A DNA stretch of 64,000 bases from the NCBI RefSeq assembly GCF_003596335.1, contig NZ_QZCH01000013.1:57367-121366 (forward strand). The letters run 5' to 3'. Below, one piece after another: positions 20,184-30,612 of this stretch. The DNA comes from Motilimonas pumila. Its GTDB lineage: Bacteria; Pseudomonadota; Gammaproteobacteria; Enterobacterales; CBDFNC01. The notes under the pieces are model-generated. The model was not told the DNA's origin. It ran no database searches and was given only the letters and a program-made list of their open reading frames with translations. Both the position numbers and the translations under genes were made by a program. The stretch's first letter is position 1. Each line of letters starts with the position of its first letter.

Positions 20184-21176
20184 ATGTCAAAAATTGTAGT
20201 TTGCGCTCTCTATAAATTCGTTGCGCTAGAAGATTTCGAAGCCCTTCAAGCCCCTTTACTGGACGTAATGAAAGCGCACCAGGTGCACGGCACCTTATTG
20301 CTTGCCGCAGAAGGTATTAATGGCACAGTTGCTGGCCCGCGTGAAGGCATTGACGCATTACTGGCGTGGTTGCAGCGCGATGCACGTTTAGCTGACGTGG
20401 TATATAAAGAAAGTTACCATGATGAGCAGCCTTTCTTACGCACTAAAGTGAAGTTAAAGAAAGAAATAGTCACCATGGGCGTGGAAGGTTTAGACCCTCG
20501 CAAAGTTGTTGGCACTTACGTTAAGCCCGAAGAATGGAATGCATTGATTTCTGATCCTGAAGTATTAGTGGTAGATACCCGTAACGATTACGAAATTGGC
20601 ATCGGGACGTTCAAAAATGCGGTAAATCCTCAAACCGAGTCGTTTCGTGAGTTCCCGGAATACGTGGAACAAAACTTAGACAAAGACAAACACAAAAAAG
20701 TGGCCATGTTTTGTACCGGCGGCATTCGCTGCGAAAAGTCGACGGCTTACATGAAAGAGCAAGGCTTTGAAGATGTGTATCACCTTGAAGGCGGGATTCT
20801 AAAGTATTTAGAAGAAGTGCCAGAACAAGACAGCTTGTGGCAAGGTGAGTGTTTTGTTTTTGATGGTCGTGTTGCGGTTAATCATCAGCTTGAGAAAGGT
20901 CAATATGACCAGTGTAATGCGTGTCGTATGCCGATCACTCAAGAAGATATGGCCAGCGAGCACTATCAGCCAGGTGTAAGTTGCCCTCACTGCATTGAAA
21001 AGTTAACGGACAAACAAAAGCAAGGCTTCGATGAACGTGAAAAGCAGATCCGTTTAGCGGCTGAGCGCGGTGAAAATCACATCGGTGGTGATGTGGGGCA
21101 GCAAATTGCGCAGCGTCGTGAGGTGAAAGCGCAACAAAAGCAACGCCAGCAAGCGCAGCAGAAGCAGGCTAAATAG
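20184..21176 (+). CDS. trhO: tRNA uridine(34) hydroxylase TrhO
   Basis: This 330-residue rhodanese-domain protein corresponds to TrhO (YceA), which makes 5-hydroxyuridine at position 34 of tRNAs with O2. An N-terminal acylphosphatase-like domain (about 1-95) precedes the rhodanese domain (about 125-225). Its active loop is CTGGIR with Cys177, and a second cysteine is at 183. A C-terminal segment with two CxxC pairs near 253 and 276 could bind metal, and the end is lysine/glutamine-rich. AAGGA precedes the ATG. It has its own upstream region of 181 bases after folX and ends at a strong hairpin. Confidence 0.93.
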   Translation: MSKIVVCALYKFVALEDFEALQAPLLDVMKAHQVHGTLLLAAEGINGTVAGPREGIDALLAWLQRDARLADVVYKESYHDEQPFLRTKVKLKKEIVTMGVEGLDPRKVVGTYVKPEEWNALISDPEVLVVDTRNDYEIGIGTFKNAVNPQTESFREFPEYVEQNLDKDKHKKVAMFCTGGIRCEKSTAYMKEQGFEDVYHLEGGILKYLEEVPEQDSLWQGECFVFDGRVAVNHQLEKGQYDQCNACRMPITQEDMASEHYQPGVSCPHCIEKLTDKQKQGFDEREKQIRLAAERGENHIGGDVGQQIAQRREVKAQQKQRQQAQQKQAK

Positions 21177-21191
21177 CCAAGATTTAATGAT

Positions 21192-21221
21192 AAAAAAGCG
21201 AAGCCTTGGCTTCGCTTTTTT
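21192..21221. terminator. Bidirectional intrinsic terminator
   Basis: Fourteen-base arms (AAAAAAGCGAAGCC and its complement) meet around a central TT. It sits between the convergent trhO and lipoprotein genes. Confidence 0.92.
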
Positions 21222-21242
21222 ACTTTTGAGCCTTAGAAAGGT

Positions 21243-21908
21243 TTATTTCATTGGGCTTAATACTAATTCTACGCGGCGGTTTTGCTCTCGGCCCGCTTCG
21301 TTATTATTTGAAGCGATAGGGCGGCTTTCACCATAACCAAGGGTGTTGACGCGAGCATATTCGAGTTGATTACGCAGCAAATAGTCGGCGACTGACTGCG
21401 CGCGTTTTTCAGATAATAACTGGTTGTAGCTTTCTGCGCCGGTACTGTCAGTATGACCCAATACGTTGACGCGGGTTTCGTCGTATTCTTTTAGTACTAA
21501 TAATACGCTATCAAGTACGGGCATTGCCGACTGTTTCAGAGTGCTGCTATTGACCGCAAAAGTAATTGCGTTAGGCATGTTCAAGATGATGTTATCGCCG
21601 CTACGGGTAACACTGACGCCGGTATTTCTCAGCTTTTGACGTAACTCTGCTTCTTGCACGTCCATGTAGTAGCCGATACCGCCACCAGCGGCTGCACCAG
21701 CGGCTGCGCCAATAAGCGCCCCTTTACCACGGTCACTTTTACTGCTGGCTGCAACGCCGATCAATGCGCCTGTTACTGCACCAATTGCCGAGCCTTTCGC
21801 AGCATTTGAGGTTTGCTCTTCGCCAGTATAAGGGTTGACTGTGGTACAAGCTGTGAGTGCCATGCTTAAGCCAAGGAAAGGGACCAAAGTGAGATGTTTC
21901 AGTTTCAT
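21243..21908 (-). CDS. OmpA-family lipoprotein with glycine zipper
   Basis: This is a 221-residue protein counted from the internal methionine that begins a lipoprotein signal (MALTAC lipobox, cysteine near residue 21). A glycine/alanine-rich zipper (about 40-85) follows, then a C-terminal OmpA domain with the peptidoglycan-binding signature NVLGHTDSTG and NRRVEL. It resembles YiaD/YfiB-type outer-membrane lipoproteins that tether the outer membrane to the cell wall. A start seven codons earlier is possible but would put a charged tail before the signal sequence. It appears monocistronic. Confidence 0.88.
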   Translation of the reverse strand: MKLKHLTLVPFLGLSMALTACTTVNPYTGEEQTSNAAKGSAIGAVTGALIGVAASSKSDRGKGALIGAAAGAAAGGGIGYYMDVQEAELRQKLRNTGVSVTRSGDNIILNMPNAITFAVNSSTLKQSAMPVLDSVLLVLKEYDETRVNVLGHTDSTGAESYNQLLSEKRAQSVADYLLRNQLEYARVNTLGYGESRPIASNNNEAGREQNRRVELVLSPMK

Positions 21909-22184
21909 GTTACAGCCTAATTTATCCATAAAAGGCTTTCTTTATAAAGTCTTCAGCCAAAATTTAAAAGCAAATGCGATTATTTTTATATAAATTATTG
22001 TTTACGCGGCAGGCTCTGCTGATAAAGAAGGTGGCAGATAGTTTCATACATTTGGCTTAAATAGAAAATAAACTCATTGTATTTTACCATTTTCAATAAT
22101 ATTTCACATATAACGCTTACTTTGTGTTCTGCAATTGGTTTTTTTTTTATAAACTGTGCCACAAGTTAATACCGGAAGATTGAT

Positions 22185-23549
22185 ATGTCATTAAGTGTTG
22201 TTGTTTTAGCGGCGGGTAAAGGTACCCGCATGCGTTCTAAATACCCTAAAGTGTTACACCGTATTGCTCACAAGCCTATGGTGCAGCATGTTATCGATAC
22301 AGTAAAAAGCCTAGGTGTGGACAATGTACATCTTGTGTACGGCCACGGTGGTGCTTATATGAAAGAAGCCATTACTGACACCAAGCTAAATTGGGTAAAG
22401 CAAGAGCAACAACTGGGTACAGGCCACGCGATGCAAGTAGCTGCGCCACACTTTAAAGATGACGAAAAAATCTTGATGGTGTATGGCGACGTGCCACTAT
22501 TAGGGCCTGATACCATTAAGCGCCTTGTTGCTGCACAGCCTCCTGGTGGTATCGGCTTATTAAGCCTAATGGTTGATGATCCAACCGGTTACGGCCGTAT
22601 TGTGCGTGAGCACGGCTTGGTATGCGGCATTGTAGAGCATAAAGACGCATCTCCTGACCAACACCGTATTCGTGAAATCAACACAGGTATTTTGGTTGCA
22701 AACGCCAGCGATCTGCAAGATTGGTTATTTAAGCTGAGTAATGATAATGCGCAAGGTGAGTACTACGTAACCGATATTATCGAGATGGCGTACAAATCAG
22801 GCCGTATTGTTAATGCGGTTCAGCCTGGTAATCCACTTGAGGTAGAGGGTGTTAATAACCGTCTGCAACTTGGTCGCCTAGAACGTGCTTTTCAGCTGCA
22901 ACAAGCCGAAGACTTAATGATGGATGGTGTGGCAGTGCTTGACCCAAGCCGTTTTGATCTACGTGGTAGCTTGGACTGTGGCATGGACGTTGAGATTGAC
23001 GTTAATGTCGTGTTTGAAGGCAAGGTTCGCCTGGGTAACAATGTTAAAATTGGCCCTAACTGTGTCATTAAAAATGCAAAAATTGCCGATAACACGATTG
23101 TCCACGCAAACTCTGTTGTTGATGGTGTTGATGTTGGTGAAGATTGTAATATCGGTCCATTTGCTCGCTTACGCCCTGGTAGCGTATTAAAAGACGGTGC
23201 TTCGGTGGGTAACTTTGTTGAAATGAAGAAAACCACCTTAGGTAAAAACAGCAAATGCGGCCACCTGTCTTACCTCGGTGACGCGAGCATTGGTGCGAAT
23301 GTGAACATTGGTGCGGGTACCATTACTTGCAACTATGACGGTGTGAATAAATTCCCCACTGTGATTGAAGACGGCGTATTTATTGGCTCAGATACCCAAT
23401 TAATTGCACCTGTGACGGTTGCGCAGGATGCAACTGTTGGCGCAGGTTCTACAATTACAAATAACGTGGCTGAAAAAGAGTTAGTTATCAGTCGTGTTAA
23501 ACAGCGCCACATCAAAAACTGGCAACGTCCAGAAGCGCTGAAAAAATAA
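22185..23549 (+). CDS. glmU: Bifunctional UDP-N-acetylglucosamine synthesis enzyme GlmU
   Basis: The 454-residue enzyme acetylates glucosamine-1-phosphate and then uridylylates it to UDP-GlcNAc, the precursor of peptidoglycan and LPS. The N-terminal pyrophosphorylase domain carries [18 protein letters not shown]. The C-terminal part is a left-handed beta helix of hexapeptide repeats (about 250-440) with [11 protein letters not shown]. It lies 93 bases upstream of glmS. In many relatives glmU follows the atp operon; here an OmpA-like lipoprotein gene and trhO lie upstream instead. Confidence 0.98.
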   Translation: MSLSVVVLAAGKGTRMRSKYPKVLHRIAHKPMVQHVIDTVKSLGVDNVHLVYGHGGAYMKEAITDTKLNWVKQEQQLGTGHAMQVAAPHFKDDEKILMVYGDVPLLGPDTIKRLVAAQPPGGIGLLSLMVDDPTGYGRIVREHGLVCGIVEHKDASPDQHRIREINTGILVANASDLQDWLFKLSNDNAQGEYYVTDIIEMAYKSGRIVNAVQPGNPLEVEGVNNRLQLGRLERAFQLQQAEDLMMDGVAVLDPSRFDLRGSLDCGMDVEIDVNVVFEGKVRLGNNVKIGPNCVIKNAKIADNTIVHANSVVDGVDVGEDCNIGPFARLRPGSVLKDGASVGNFVEMKKTTLGKNSKCGHLSYLGDASIGANVNIGAGTITCNYDGVNKFPTVIEDGVFIGSDTQLIAPVTVAQDATVGAGSTITNNVAEKELVISRVKQRHIKNWQRPEALKK

Positions 23550-23642
23550 TAAGGTTCAGGACGAACAATAATTTAAGAAAGGATATCGCCATGACTTAAT
23601 GGCCAAGTGCTCGCTTGGCCAAACTTTGCCAAGGAAATGCTT

Positions 23643-25475
23643 ATGTGTGGAATTGTGGGCGCAGTGGCGCAACGTGACGTTGCGGAAATTCTGTTACAAG
23701 GTCTTCATCGTCTTGAATACCGAGGGTATGACAGTGCCGGTATCGCGGTGTTGTCTGCTCAAGGTGAGTGTCAAAGACTCAGGCGCATAGGCAAGGTTCA
23801 AGCCTTGGCAGAAGCCATGGACGATAGTCCTTTATTAGGTGGCACCGGCATTGCTCACACTCGCTGGGCGACCCATGGTGAACCTTCTGAAGTCAACGCT
23901 CACCCCCATACTTCGGATTACATTGTGGTGGTGCACAACGGCATTATCGAAAACCACGAAACCCTCAGACAAAGACTCAGCCAGCAAGGTTATCAATTTC
24001 ATTCTCAAACCGACACAGAAGTCATTGCTCATTTAATTGAATGGCATATGCAGCAACAAGCGGACCTTTTATCCGCAGTGCAATCCGCTGTTCAAGAGCT
24101 TCAAGGCGCTTATGGCACGGTTGTTATGGACGCTCGTGATCCTGAACAGTTAGTGGTGGCACGCTCTGGCAGCCCGTTGGTAATAGGCCTTGGGGTCGGC
24201 GAGCACTTTATTGCATCGGACCAACTGGCGTTATTGAATGTCACACGACGCTTTATCTTTTTAGAAGAAGGTGACGTGGCTAAAATCACCCGCCGCCAAG
24301 TGGCCATTTTTGATCATACTGGCGCGGCAGTAGAACGCGAGATCCAAGAATCCAGCGTGCAACAAGACGCAGGCGATAAAGGCCAATATCGCCACTACAT
24401 GTTGAAAGAAATCTACGAGCAACCGCAAGCTATTATCAACACACTGGAAAGCCGCATTAACCAGCAGCAAGTGCTGTGTGAAGCCTTTGGCGCTGGCGCG
24501 GGAGATATTTTCCAGCAGATCCAACACGTACAAATTATCGCTTGTGGCACCTCTTTTCATGCCGGCATGGTGGCGCGTTATTGGTTAGAGTCTATGGCTG
24601 GCGTATCTTGTAACGTGGAAATTGCCTCAGAGTTTCGATATCGAAAATCCTTTGTGCCTGCCAACAGCTTGATTGTGACCTTGTCGCAGTCTGGCGAAAC
24701 AGCCGACACCTTAGCTGCGTTACGCTTGGCAAAAGAAATTGGCTACCAAGCCAGCTTAAGCATTTGTAATGTGCCAGGCTCATCTCTTGTACGTGAGTCT
24801 GATTTAGCTTTTATGACCCGCGCTGGAGCAGAAATAGGCGTGGCTTCAACCAAGGCATTTACCACTCAGTTAGCAGCGTTGTTATTGTTTTGTGGGGCCA
24901 TTGGCAAATGCAAACAAACCATCACGACAGCGCAAGAAGCGGGCTTGGTGGATGCGCTGAAACGCTTACCAGAGGCCGTCAATCAGGCGCTTAATCTTGA
25001 CCAAGAAATAGAGGCCTTAGCGGAAGACTTTGCTGAAAAGCACCACTGTTTATTCTTGGGGCGGGGTGACCAATATCCTATTGCCATGGAAGGGGCGCTT
25101 AAGCTTAAAGAAATCAGTTATATTCATGCCGAAGCGTATGCAGCAGGAGAGCTTAAACACGGTCCACTGGCTTTGATTGATGCCGATATGCCCACCATAG
25201 TGGTTGCGCCTAATAACGAATTATTAGAAAAACTTAAATCGAATATCGAGGAAGTGCGCGCCCGCGGTGGTCATTTATATGTCTTTGCTGACGATCAAGC
25301 CGCTTGGGTAGAAAGTGAAGGCATCACCTTACTCAGAGTACCGCACGTTGACGATATCTTGGCCCCGATTGTTTACACCATTCCGTTGCAATTATTGTCG
25401 TATTACGTCGCCATTATCAAAGGCACCGACGTCGACCAGCCTCGTAACCTTGCCAAAAGCGTGACGGTTGAATAG
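23643..25475 (+). CDS. glmS: Glutamine--fructose-6-phosphate aminotransferase
   Basis: This 610-residue enzyme makes glucosamine-6-phosphate from fructose-6-phosphate and glutamine. The ATG at 23643 gives MCGIVGAV, placing the catalytic cysteine at position 2, as required for the glutaminase. A longer frame from 23607 is therefore rejected. Two SIS sugar-isomerase domains follow (about 285-425 and 455-590), and the C-terminus [13 protein letters not shown] is canonical. It works with GlmU immediately upstream. Confidence 0.98.
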   Translation: MCGIVGAVAQRDVAEILLQGLHRLEYRGYDSAGIAVLSAQGECQRLRRIGKVQALAEAMDDSPLLGGTGIAHTRWATHGEPSEVNAHPHTSDYIVVVHNGIIENHETLRQRLSQQGYQFHSQTDTEVIAHLIEWHMQQQADLLSAVQSAVQELQGAYGTVVMDARDPEQLVVARSGSPLVIGLGVGEHFIASDQLALLNVTRRFIFLEEGDVAKITRRQVAIFDHTGAAVEREIQESSVQQDAGDKGQYRHYMLKEIYEQPQAIINTLESRINQQQVLCEAFGAGAGDIFQQIQHVQIIACGTSFHAGMVARYWLESMAGVSCNVEIASEFRYRKSFVPANSLIVTLSQSGETADTLAALRLAKEIGYQASLSICNVPGSSLVRESDLAFMTRAGAEIGVASTKAFTTQLAALLLFCGAIGKCKQTITTAQEAGLVDALKRLPEAVNQALNLDQEIEALAEDFAEKHHCLFLGRGDQYPIAMEGALKLKEISYIHAEAYAAGELKHGPLALIDADMPTIVVAPNNELLEKLKSNIEEVRARGGHLYVFADDQAAWVESEGITLLRVPHVDDILAPIVYTIPLQLLSYYVAIIKGTDVDQPRNLAKSVTVE

Positions 25476-25484
25476 AGAAAACAC

Positions 25485-25522
25485 AAAATGACCAAGGTGA
25501 ATATTAATCTCTTGGTTATTTT
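25485..25522 (+). terminator. Probable intrinsic terminator of glmUS
   Basis: The arm AAAATGACCAAG pairs with CTTGGTTATTTT, with one G-U pair, across a 14-base loop, starting 9 bases after the glmS stop. Confidence 0.65.
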
Positions 25523-25664
25523 AAGCTATTTAATGGCTCGTTTCGTAATTACCCCCACTTCCATAATTGTTTGCTGATCAATGCGTTGCGAGCTAGTATC
25601 TATTGGTATTAGCGTTTCAAACTGATCACCTAGCTGCGGTATCGTCATTAAAAAGGAAACCAAT

Positions 25665-27236
25665 ATGACTCGTTTTAATCTCGCAAAGTTGTCTCAGGCC
25701 ATGGCGTTCAGCGCGGTTGCCAGTTTGGCTTTTGTGCCATTTATTAGTGCTCAAGCCGCGTCTTACAGTGATGACATTGATAAGCAAATTGAGACCATTT
25801 CAACGCCTAACAAGGTTGAAACCTCTATTGGTACGCTAGAGTTTTTTGATGGCGCGCCCACTCAAGCTACGGCTGAAAAGGTTTATGACTACTTAGATAC
25901 CGCGCGCGCCGCAGAAGTGTTTATGAAAGGCATGCCTGCAGCATCGGTGCAGGCTTTGATGAATGGCCCTACCGCGATAGGCGCAGATGCACCCAACAAA
26001 GTGGTATTGTTTGATGACTTAATGGACGCCAAGTCAGTGTTTCTTACCGCTAACTCGTCAACTATGTACGTCATGCCTGTATTGGATTTAAAAGACTGGG
26101 GTCCCACTGTGGTTGAAGTGCCACCTGGTATGTTAGGCGCGTTTAACGATGCTTGGTTTCGTTACCTTGGTGACGTAGGGCCATTTGGCATGGACCAAGC
26201 TAAAGGCGGAAAATATTTAGTATTACCACCGGACTACGAAGGGAAAGTACCCGAAGGATACTTTGTGATTGAGTCCAGCTCTTATCGGGTGTGGGTATTT
26301 ATGCGTGGCAGTATTAAAAAAGGCGTTGAGGCAGCAGAGAAAAACATTCGCGATAACCTGCGCGTTTATCCGCTAGCGAAAAAAGATAAGCCCAAACCCA
26401 CTGAGTTCATTAGTGGCTCTGGCAAGGCTTTTAATACGGTTCACCCTAATGATGCCACTTTCTACGAACACTTAAACGAAGTGATTCAATATGAGCCTAT
26501 TGGCCTGATTGATGAAGAAACTCGTGGCTTATTGGCGTCTATTGGCATTGAAAAAGGCAAGCCTTTTAAGCCAGACGCGCGTATGCAGCGCATTTTAAAA
26601 GATGGTGTTGCTTTGGGTAATGCGGCGTCTCGCTCTATTGTGTGGTATCCGCGCACTGAAGGCAGTGTGGATAACATGGCAGGCGTTAAAGTGTACCCAG
26701 ATTCAGACAGTAAATGGATCATGGCGTGGGTTGGGCGTGACGTATTCTTTAGAAGTAATGAGATGGCGGGGCTCAACTCAGACGCCCGTGTAATGTTCCA
26801 TTATCCTTACACAGCGGTTACGCCTGCGATGGCGAAAGCAGGGCAAATGCCAGGCAAGGGTTCAGATTACGCAATTGCTTATGTCGATAAAGCTGGGGTG
26901 CCGTTTGATGGCAGTCAAACCTATAAAATGACAGTGCCAGCCAACGTTCCTGTGGCAGATTTTTGGGCTATAACGGTTTATGACTCACAAACTCGCTCTA
27001 TGTTACAAACAGATCAAGACTTTCCAACCGTAGGCTCGCAAACAGAGGGCCTCAAAGCAGAACAAGATGGCTCTTATAGTATTTACTTCGCGCCTAAAGC
27101 TCCGCAAGGTTATGAAAATAATTGGGTGCAAACCGTGCCGGGTAAAAGCTGGTTTGTGATCCATCGAATGTACGGCCCAGAAAAGGCATGGATCGAAAAA
27201 ACATGGCGAATCAGTGATGTAGAGTTAGTGAAGTAA
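25665..27236 (+). CDS. Exported DUF1254/DUF1214 protein
   Basis: This is a 523-residue exported protein (signal peptide ending near SAQA). It reads as an N-terminal DUF1254 domain (about 60-190) followed by a C-terminal DUF1214 domain (about 400-510), with the typical segments VPPGMLGAFNDAW and PVADFWAITVYDSQTRSMLQ. The biochemical function of this family is not established. AAAAGGAAA precedes the ATG. It is monocistronic and ends at a hairpin shared with the convergent tetR gene. Confidence 0.85.
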   Translation: MTRFNLAKLSQAMAFSAVASLAFVPFISAQAASYSDDIDKQIETISTPNKVETSIGTLEFFDGAPTQATAEKVYDYLDTARAAEVFMKGMPAASVQALMNGPTAIGADAPNKVVLFDDLMDAKSVFLTANSSTMYVMPVLDLKDWGPTVVEVPPGMLGAFNDAWFRYLGDVGPFGMDQAKGGKYLVLPPDYEGKVPEGYFVIESSSYRVWVFMRGSIKKGVEAAEKNIRDNLRVYPLAKKDKPKPTEFISGSGKAFNTVHPNDATFYEHLNEVIQYEPIGLIDEETRGLLASIGIEKGKPFKPDARMQRILKDGVALGNAASRSIVWYPRTEGSVDNMAGVKVYPDSDSKWIMAWVGRDVFFRSNEMAGLNSDARVMFHYPYTAVTPAMAKAGQMPGKGSDYAIAYVDKAGVPFDGSQTYKMTVPANVPVADFWAITVYDSQTRSMLQTDQDFPTVGSQTEGLKAEQDGSYSIYFAPKAPQGYENNWVQTVPGKSWFVIHRMYGPEKAWIEKTWRISDVELVK

Positions 27237-27260
27237 TCACTCTTCAAGCCATTTCAGGTT

Positions 27261-27290
27261 AGCCCTACTGCCATGCAGCGGGGCTTTTTT
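27261..27290 (+). terminator. Intrinsic terminator
   Basis: AGCCC and CTGC pair with GCAG and GGGCT around a CAT loop, with a small internal bulge, followed by six Ts. It follows the DUF1254 gene. Confidence 0.8.
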
Positions 27291-27295
27291 ATGCC

Positions 27296-27856
27296 CTATG
27301 AAACCTGGTTTTGACTGAGCTGTAATGACACTTGCGCCGTGAGATAAGCATGCGCTAACGGCTCCCCCAGCATCAGCTGATGATTTAATAAGCCCAATAG
27401 TAGGCTATAGAGGGCTTTATGCTGGCGGTCACATACGTATTTTGCCAACAAATCTTGGTATTTCTGATTCGCCAATTTCATGCAAGGGTCTTGGGAAACT
27501 TGTTGCTGACCAATGACTTCTATGTAGTCTGATACCAGTTTCATCTCTTGGAAATAACGCGGCGCCATCTGCTCAAAGATGGCAATAAAGTTGTCCACTT
27601 TTTCGTCTGGGCTTGCTTCATCGACGGTTGGACGGTCGGTAAGGGTGGCTATGTCTGCACTCACCACCGCTTCTGTAGCGGCGCGAAAAAGTGCATCTTT
27701 GCTAGTAAAGTAATGATACACCGCACTTTTACTCATGCCTAAGTGGCCGCACAATTGCCGCATACCTAAATTTTTATAGCCATACTGCAAAAAAATATCC
27801 ACTGCTTGCCGCGCAATCTCTTGGCGCCTTTGCTGATGGTCAACGATTTTTGGCAT
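27296..27856 (-). CDS. TetR-family transcriptional regulator
   Basis: The 186-residue regulator has an N-terminal helix-turn-helix (MRQLCGHLGMSKSAVYHYFTSKDALF region, about residues 27-53) and a variable ligand-binding C-terminus. It is divergent from a membrane-protein gene. Two palindromic sites in the 142-base gap match each other, which fits autoregulation and control of the neighbour. The ligand is unknown. Confidence 0.9.
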   Translation of the reverse strand: MPKIVDHQQRRQEIARQAVDIFLQYGYKNLGMRQLCGHLGMSKSAVYHYFTSKDALFRAATEAVVSADIATLTDRPTVDEASPDEKVDNFIAIFEQMAPRYFQEMKLVSDYIEVIGQQQVSQDPCMKLANQKYQDLLAKYVCDRQHKALYSLLLGLLNHQLMLGEPLAHAYLTAQVSLQLSQNQVS

Positions 27857-27914
27857 GATTATTAGCTCTTGTACTGCTTACCTATCTCGCCAATATAGCA
27901 AATTCATTTATTTT

Positions 27915-27928
27915 AGACCAGTTGGACA
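27915..27928. promoter_or_regulatory. Putative TetR operator 1
   Basis: AGACCAGTTGGACA is an imperfect copy of the palindrome found 55 bases to the right (AGACCA-N2-TGGTCT), with two mismatches in the right half. It is on the tetR side of the divergent control region. Confidence 0.55.
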
Positions 27929-27969
27929 ATAAAGCTTTACATCATCAATAAGTGCGAGTAACTTTTAAA

Positions 27970-27983
27970 AGACCAAGTGGTCT
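27970..27983. promoter_or_regulatory. Putative TetR operator 2
   Basis: AGACCAAGTGGTCT has perfect six-base arms around AG. It lies 16 bases before the start codon of the membrane-protein gene, a position suited to repression. Confidence 0.65.
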
Positions 27984-27998
27984 AAATAAGGTTTTGAG

Positions 27999-28592
27999 AT
28001 GAAAATTGATTGGCATATTCCAGCCCCGAGGAAGGGGGTAACAGGTTCTATAGACAAATTCATTGGCCCGGGTGCCACTTCGGCAGAAAAATCCTTACAG
28101 CTTTGGCTTCCCATTTTAGCTGGCATAGCATTGTTAGCTTGTGGGTACGGCTTACAATGGCATTGGAGCATTTGGCAGTTTGTTGTTGCTACGATACTCA
28201 TGGTTGATATGGTGGGCGGCGTTATCACTAACTCGACCTCTAGTGCTAAGCGGTGGTTTCATCGGCCAGGTCAAGGGGTTAAACAACATATCACGTTTAT
28301 TTTGACCCACTTTGTCCAACTAGGGTTGTTTGCGTGGACGTTTATGCCAAACAGTGGATTTTGGTTGATGACGGCGGGTGGTTTTCTGGTAGCGGCGAGT
28401 GCGATTATTTTAATTTCACCGCTTTATTTACAGCGAACGGTTGCCGCTTGTTGTTACCTTGCCAGCTTGATGTTGTCATTCTATGTGCTGGCACCCGCGC
28501 TAGAACTTGCTTGGTTTTTACCCTTATTTTATTTCAAATTACTTATCTGCCACTTGCTAAAAGAAGCCCCCTTTAGACCCGAAAATGAATAA
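27999..28592 (+). CDS. Multi-pass membrane protein of unknown function
   Basis: This is a 197-residue protein with about five hydrophobic segments (roughly 37-52, 57-77, 98-116, 122-140, 146-185) and no motif I recognise. AAGG lies upstream of the ATG. It is divergent from a TetR regulator, with an operator-like palindrome over its leader, so it is probably the regulator's target. TetR-controlled membrane proteins are often exporters, but this one is too short for an MFS or RND pump and no substrate can be inferred. Confidence 0.7.
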   Translation: MKIDWHIPAPRKGVTGSIDKFIGPGATSAEKSLQLWLPILAGIALLACGYGLQWHWSIWQFVVATILMVDMVGGVITNSTSSAKRWFHRPGQGVKQHITFILTHFVQLGLFAWTFMPNSGFWLMTAGGFLVAASAIILISPLYLQRTVAACCYLASLMLSFYVLAPALELAWFLPLFYFKLLICHLLKEAPFRPENE

Positions 28593-28634
28593 ACACGACT
28601 GCTTTGTTTGCCGAGTGCGGTACAGGGCTAGGGC

Positions 28635-28663
28635 TTGACAGTATGTATAATTGTGTATCTAAT
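28635..28663 (+). promoter_or_regulatory. Candidate promoter of the copper efflux operon
   Basis: TTGACA, a 17-base spacer and TCTAAT stand 33 bases before the first gene of the operon. The spacing is ordinary sigma-70 type, not the 19-20 bases usual for CueR-type MerR control. No regulator gene is adjacent. Confidence 0.4.
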
Positions 28664-28695
28664 TGATTCGTTATCAGTCAGTTAAGTGAGTCGGT

Positions 28696-29073
28696 ATGCT
28701 ACGTAAAGTGGTGCATACAATGGGGTTTAAATTATTTATGGTATTGGCATTAACCTTTGCCAGTGTCACTAATAGTTTTGCTGCCATGCCTCCTGCTGCT
28801 GATGCTCATCAACCGGTTATGATGTCCGAGCATTGTGACGAAATGGCGGCTATGTCATCGACCAACCTTGGTCATATGAACCAAGCGAGTGAGATGGATT
28901 GCGACAATACTTGCACCACATGTTGTATGGCCAGTTGCGCACTTTCTCCTGTCATATTGTCACAACACCCTGAGCGCACTGCTCCTTTTCCCCGTCGTAT
29001 GACGATGGCTGATGAACCCCACTCTTTGACGGTGCAGGTTAAGCCAGATCTCTACCGTCCTCCAATTAGCTAA
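28696..29073 (+). CDS. Small exported Met/His/Cys-rich protein of the copper operon
   Basis: This is a 125-residue exported protein with a signal peptide ending near NSFAA. The mature part is rich in Met, His and Cys, including HCDEMAAM and a cluster C-x3-C-x2-CC-x3-C near residues 73-86. Such composition suits soft-metal binding in the periplasm. Similar small proteins commonly open CusCBA-type operons in Alteromonadales, with no defined function. An internal ATG eight codons in begins the signal peptide proper and is an alternative start. The outer-membrane factor gene follows 78 bases later. Confidence 0.7.
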   Translation: MLRKVVHTMGFKLFMVLALTFASVTNSFAAMPPAADAHQPVMMSEHCDEMAAMSSTNLGHMNQASEMDCDNTCTTCCMASCALSPVILSQHPERTAPFPRRMTMADEPHSLTVQVKPDLYRPPIS

Positions 29074-29151
29074 ATCCCTTTTTTAAGCGCCGCGATCTTA
29101 CGCGGTTGGTTTAATTTTGCCTGCACAATGGTAAGGCCGTTGCATTGATGG

Positions 29152-30555
29152 ATGCGGTTCATTGTTGGGCGTTATCTGGATTTAGTCATGGATATAGTTC
29201 CTATTGTGATACGCCCCGTGTTAGGGGGGCTAGTGCTGGCCGCTACATCTGCTGCTGCGCACACACCTAACTACGCCAGTGATGCAGAGATTACGGCTGC
29301 CACAGATACCTTGACTGCGCTCATCAACGCCGCCTTAACGGCTGATCCCGCACGGCAGAAGTACCAAGCGCAATCGTTGGCAATGCAACAAACCGGCGTT
29401 GCCAGCGCTACCTTGATGGACCCTAAGATGAAAGTCGGGGTGGGCGGTTTACCGGTCGACAGTTTTAAGTTTGACCAAGACCCTATGACCAATATTTCGG
29501 TTGGCCTGATGCAGCAATTTGAGCGCGGCGATACCTTAGCATTGAGGCAACGGCAAGCCAATCAGCAGGCTGGGGCAATGGCGTTGCAAGTGGCGGTAAG
29601 AGAGCGCGAGCTGGCGAATACCCTGACTCAACTTTGGCTAGAGCTTGGCTACCAGCAAGTGGCTGAAGCTATTTTATTGCAAAACCAAGACTTGCTGCAG
29701 CAGCTGCACCGTTTGGTACGCACTAATTACAGCGTCGGCAAGAGTGAAGCACAAGACTTGCTGAACAGCGAGCTGCAGTTAGCCAAGTTAGATGAAAAAC
29801 TGCAAGCCAATCAACAATCACAACGCAGGTTACAAGCGCAATTTTCCCAGTGGTTAGGCAGCGCGGGTTTACCTCTGCATCAAGTAGATTTAGCGGCGAA
29901 CCAATTACGCTGGCCTAATTTACAACCTCAGTTGCAGCAACTGGCCAATCAAACCGAATACTTCAATTACCTGAAGCAGCACCCGTTAGTGCAAATGGCG
30001 CAAACTCAAATAGCCAGTTCGCAAACCCAAGTTGCCCTCGCTGAGCAGGCCTATCAACCTCAGTTTGCGGTCGAGGTGATGTATGCACACCGCCAAGCAG
30101 ACAATATGATGGGAGAGCCTGCCTCTGACTTACTCAGTGCTTATTTAACCGTCGACTTGCCTTTTTCTACCAGTCGCAGGCAAGACAAGCAGCTTTCTGC
30201 TGCCCAGTACCAAGTGGGTGCCGCCCGGCTGCAGAAAGACGATTTATTGTTACAAATGAACGCCAAGCTGAATGCACTGTTGGTCGACCGCAATAATCTG
30301 TCGCAACGTATCGAGCGTTATCAAAGCCGTTTATTACCCCAAGCCCAAGCCCGTATCAGTGCGGTTGAGCGTGGTTACAACAATCACACCGCTGAATTCA
30401 ATGACGTGATCAGTGCCAGTCAAGATGCCTTAGCGCTGGCCTTAGAGCAACAAAGGCTACTGACTGACATCAATATAGTAAACAGCCAGTTAGCTGCATT
30501 GTTAGACGGTTTTGAATATCAGGTAACGGCACCTCCAGTGGTGCGTGAGCAATAA
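29152..30555 (+). CDS. CusC-like outer membrane factor
   Basis: This 467-residue protein of the TolC/outer membrane efflux family forms the outer-membrane channel of the RND system encoded next. It has a signal sequence (around residues 13-36) and then two long alpha-helical, glutamine-rich outer membrane efflux repeats (about 50-250 and 260-455). No lipobox cysteine is present, unlike E. coli CusC. The start is uncertain: an ATG 12 codons later at 29188 begins the signal peptide directly. The adaptor gene starts 57 bases after its stop. Confidence 0.85.
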   Translation: MRFIVGRYLDLVMDIVPIVIRPVLGGLVLAATSAAAHTPNYASDAEITAATDTLTALINAALTADPARQKYQAQSLAMQQTGVASATLMDPKMKVGVGGLPVDSFKFDQDPMTNISVGLMQQFERGDTLALRQRQANQQAGAMALQVAVRERELANTLTQLWLELGYQQVAEAILLQNQDLLQQLHRLVRTNYSVGKSEAQDLLNSELQLAKLDEKLQANQQSQRRLQAQFSQWLGSAGLPLHQVDLAANQLRWPNLQPQLQQLANQTEYFNYLKQHPLVQMAQTQIASSQTQVALAEQAYQPQFAVEVMYAHRQADNMMGEPASDLLSAYLTVDLPFSTSRRQDKQLSAAQYQVGAARLQKDDLLLQMNAKLNALLVDRNNLSQRIERYQSRLLPQAQARISAVERGYNNHTAEFNDVISASQDALALALEQQRLLTDINIVNSQLAALLDGFEYQVTAPPVVREQ

Positions 30556-30612
30556 AAATTGATGGCCGGTTGCATGAAGGGTTGATAACGGCAACCAGCG
30601 TAAGGAAACAAA

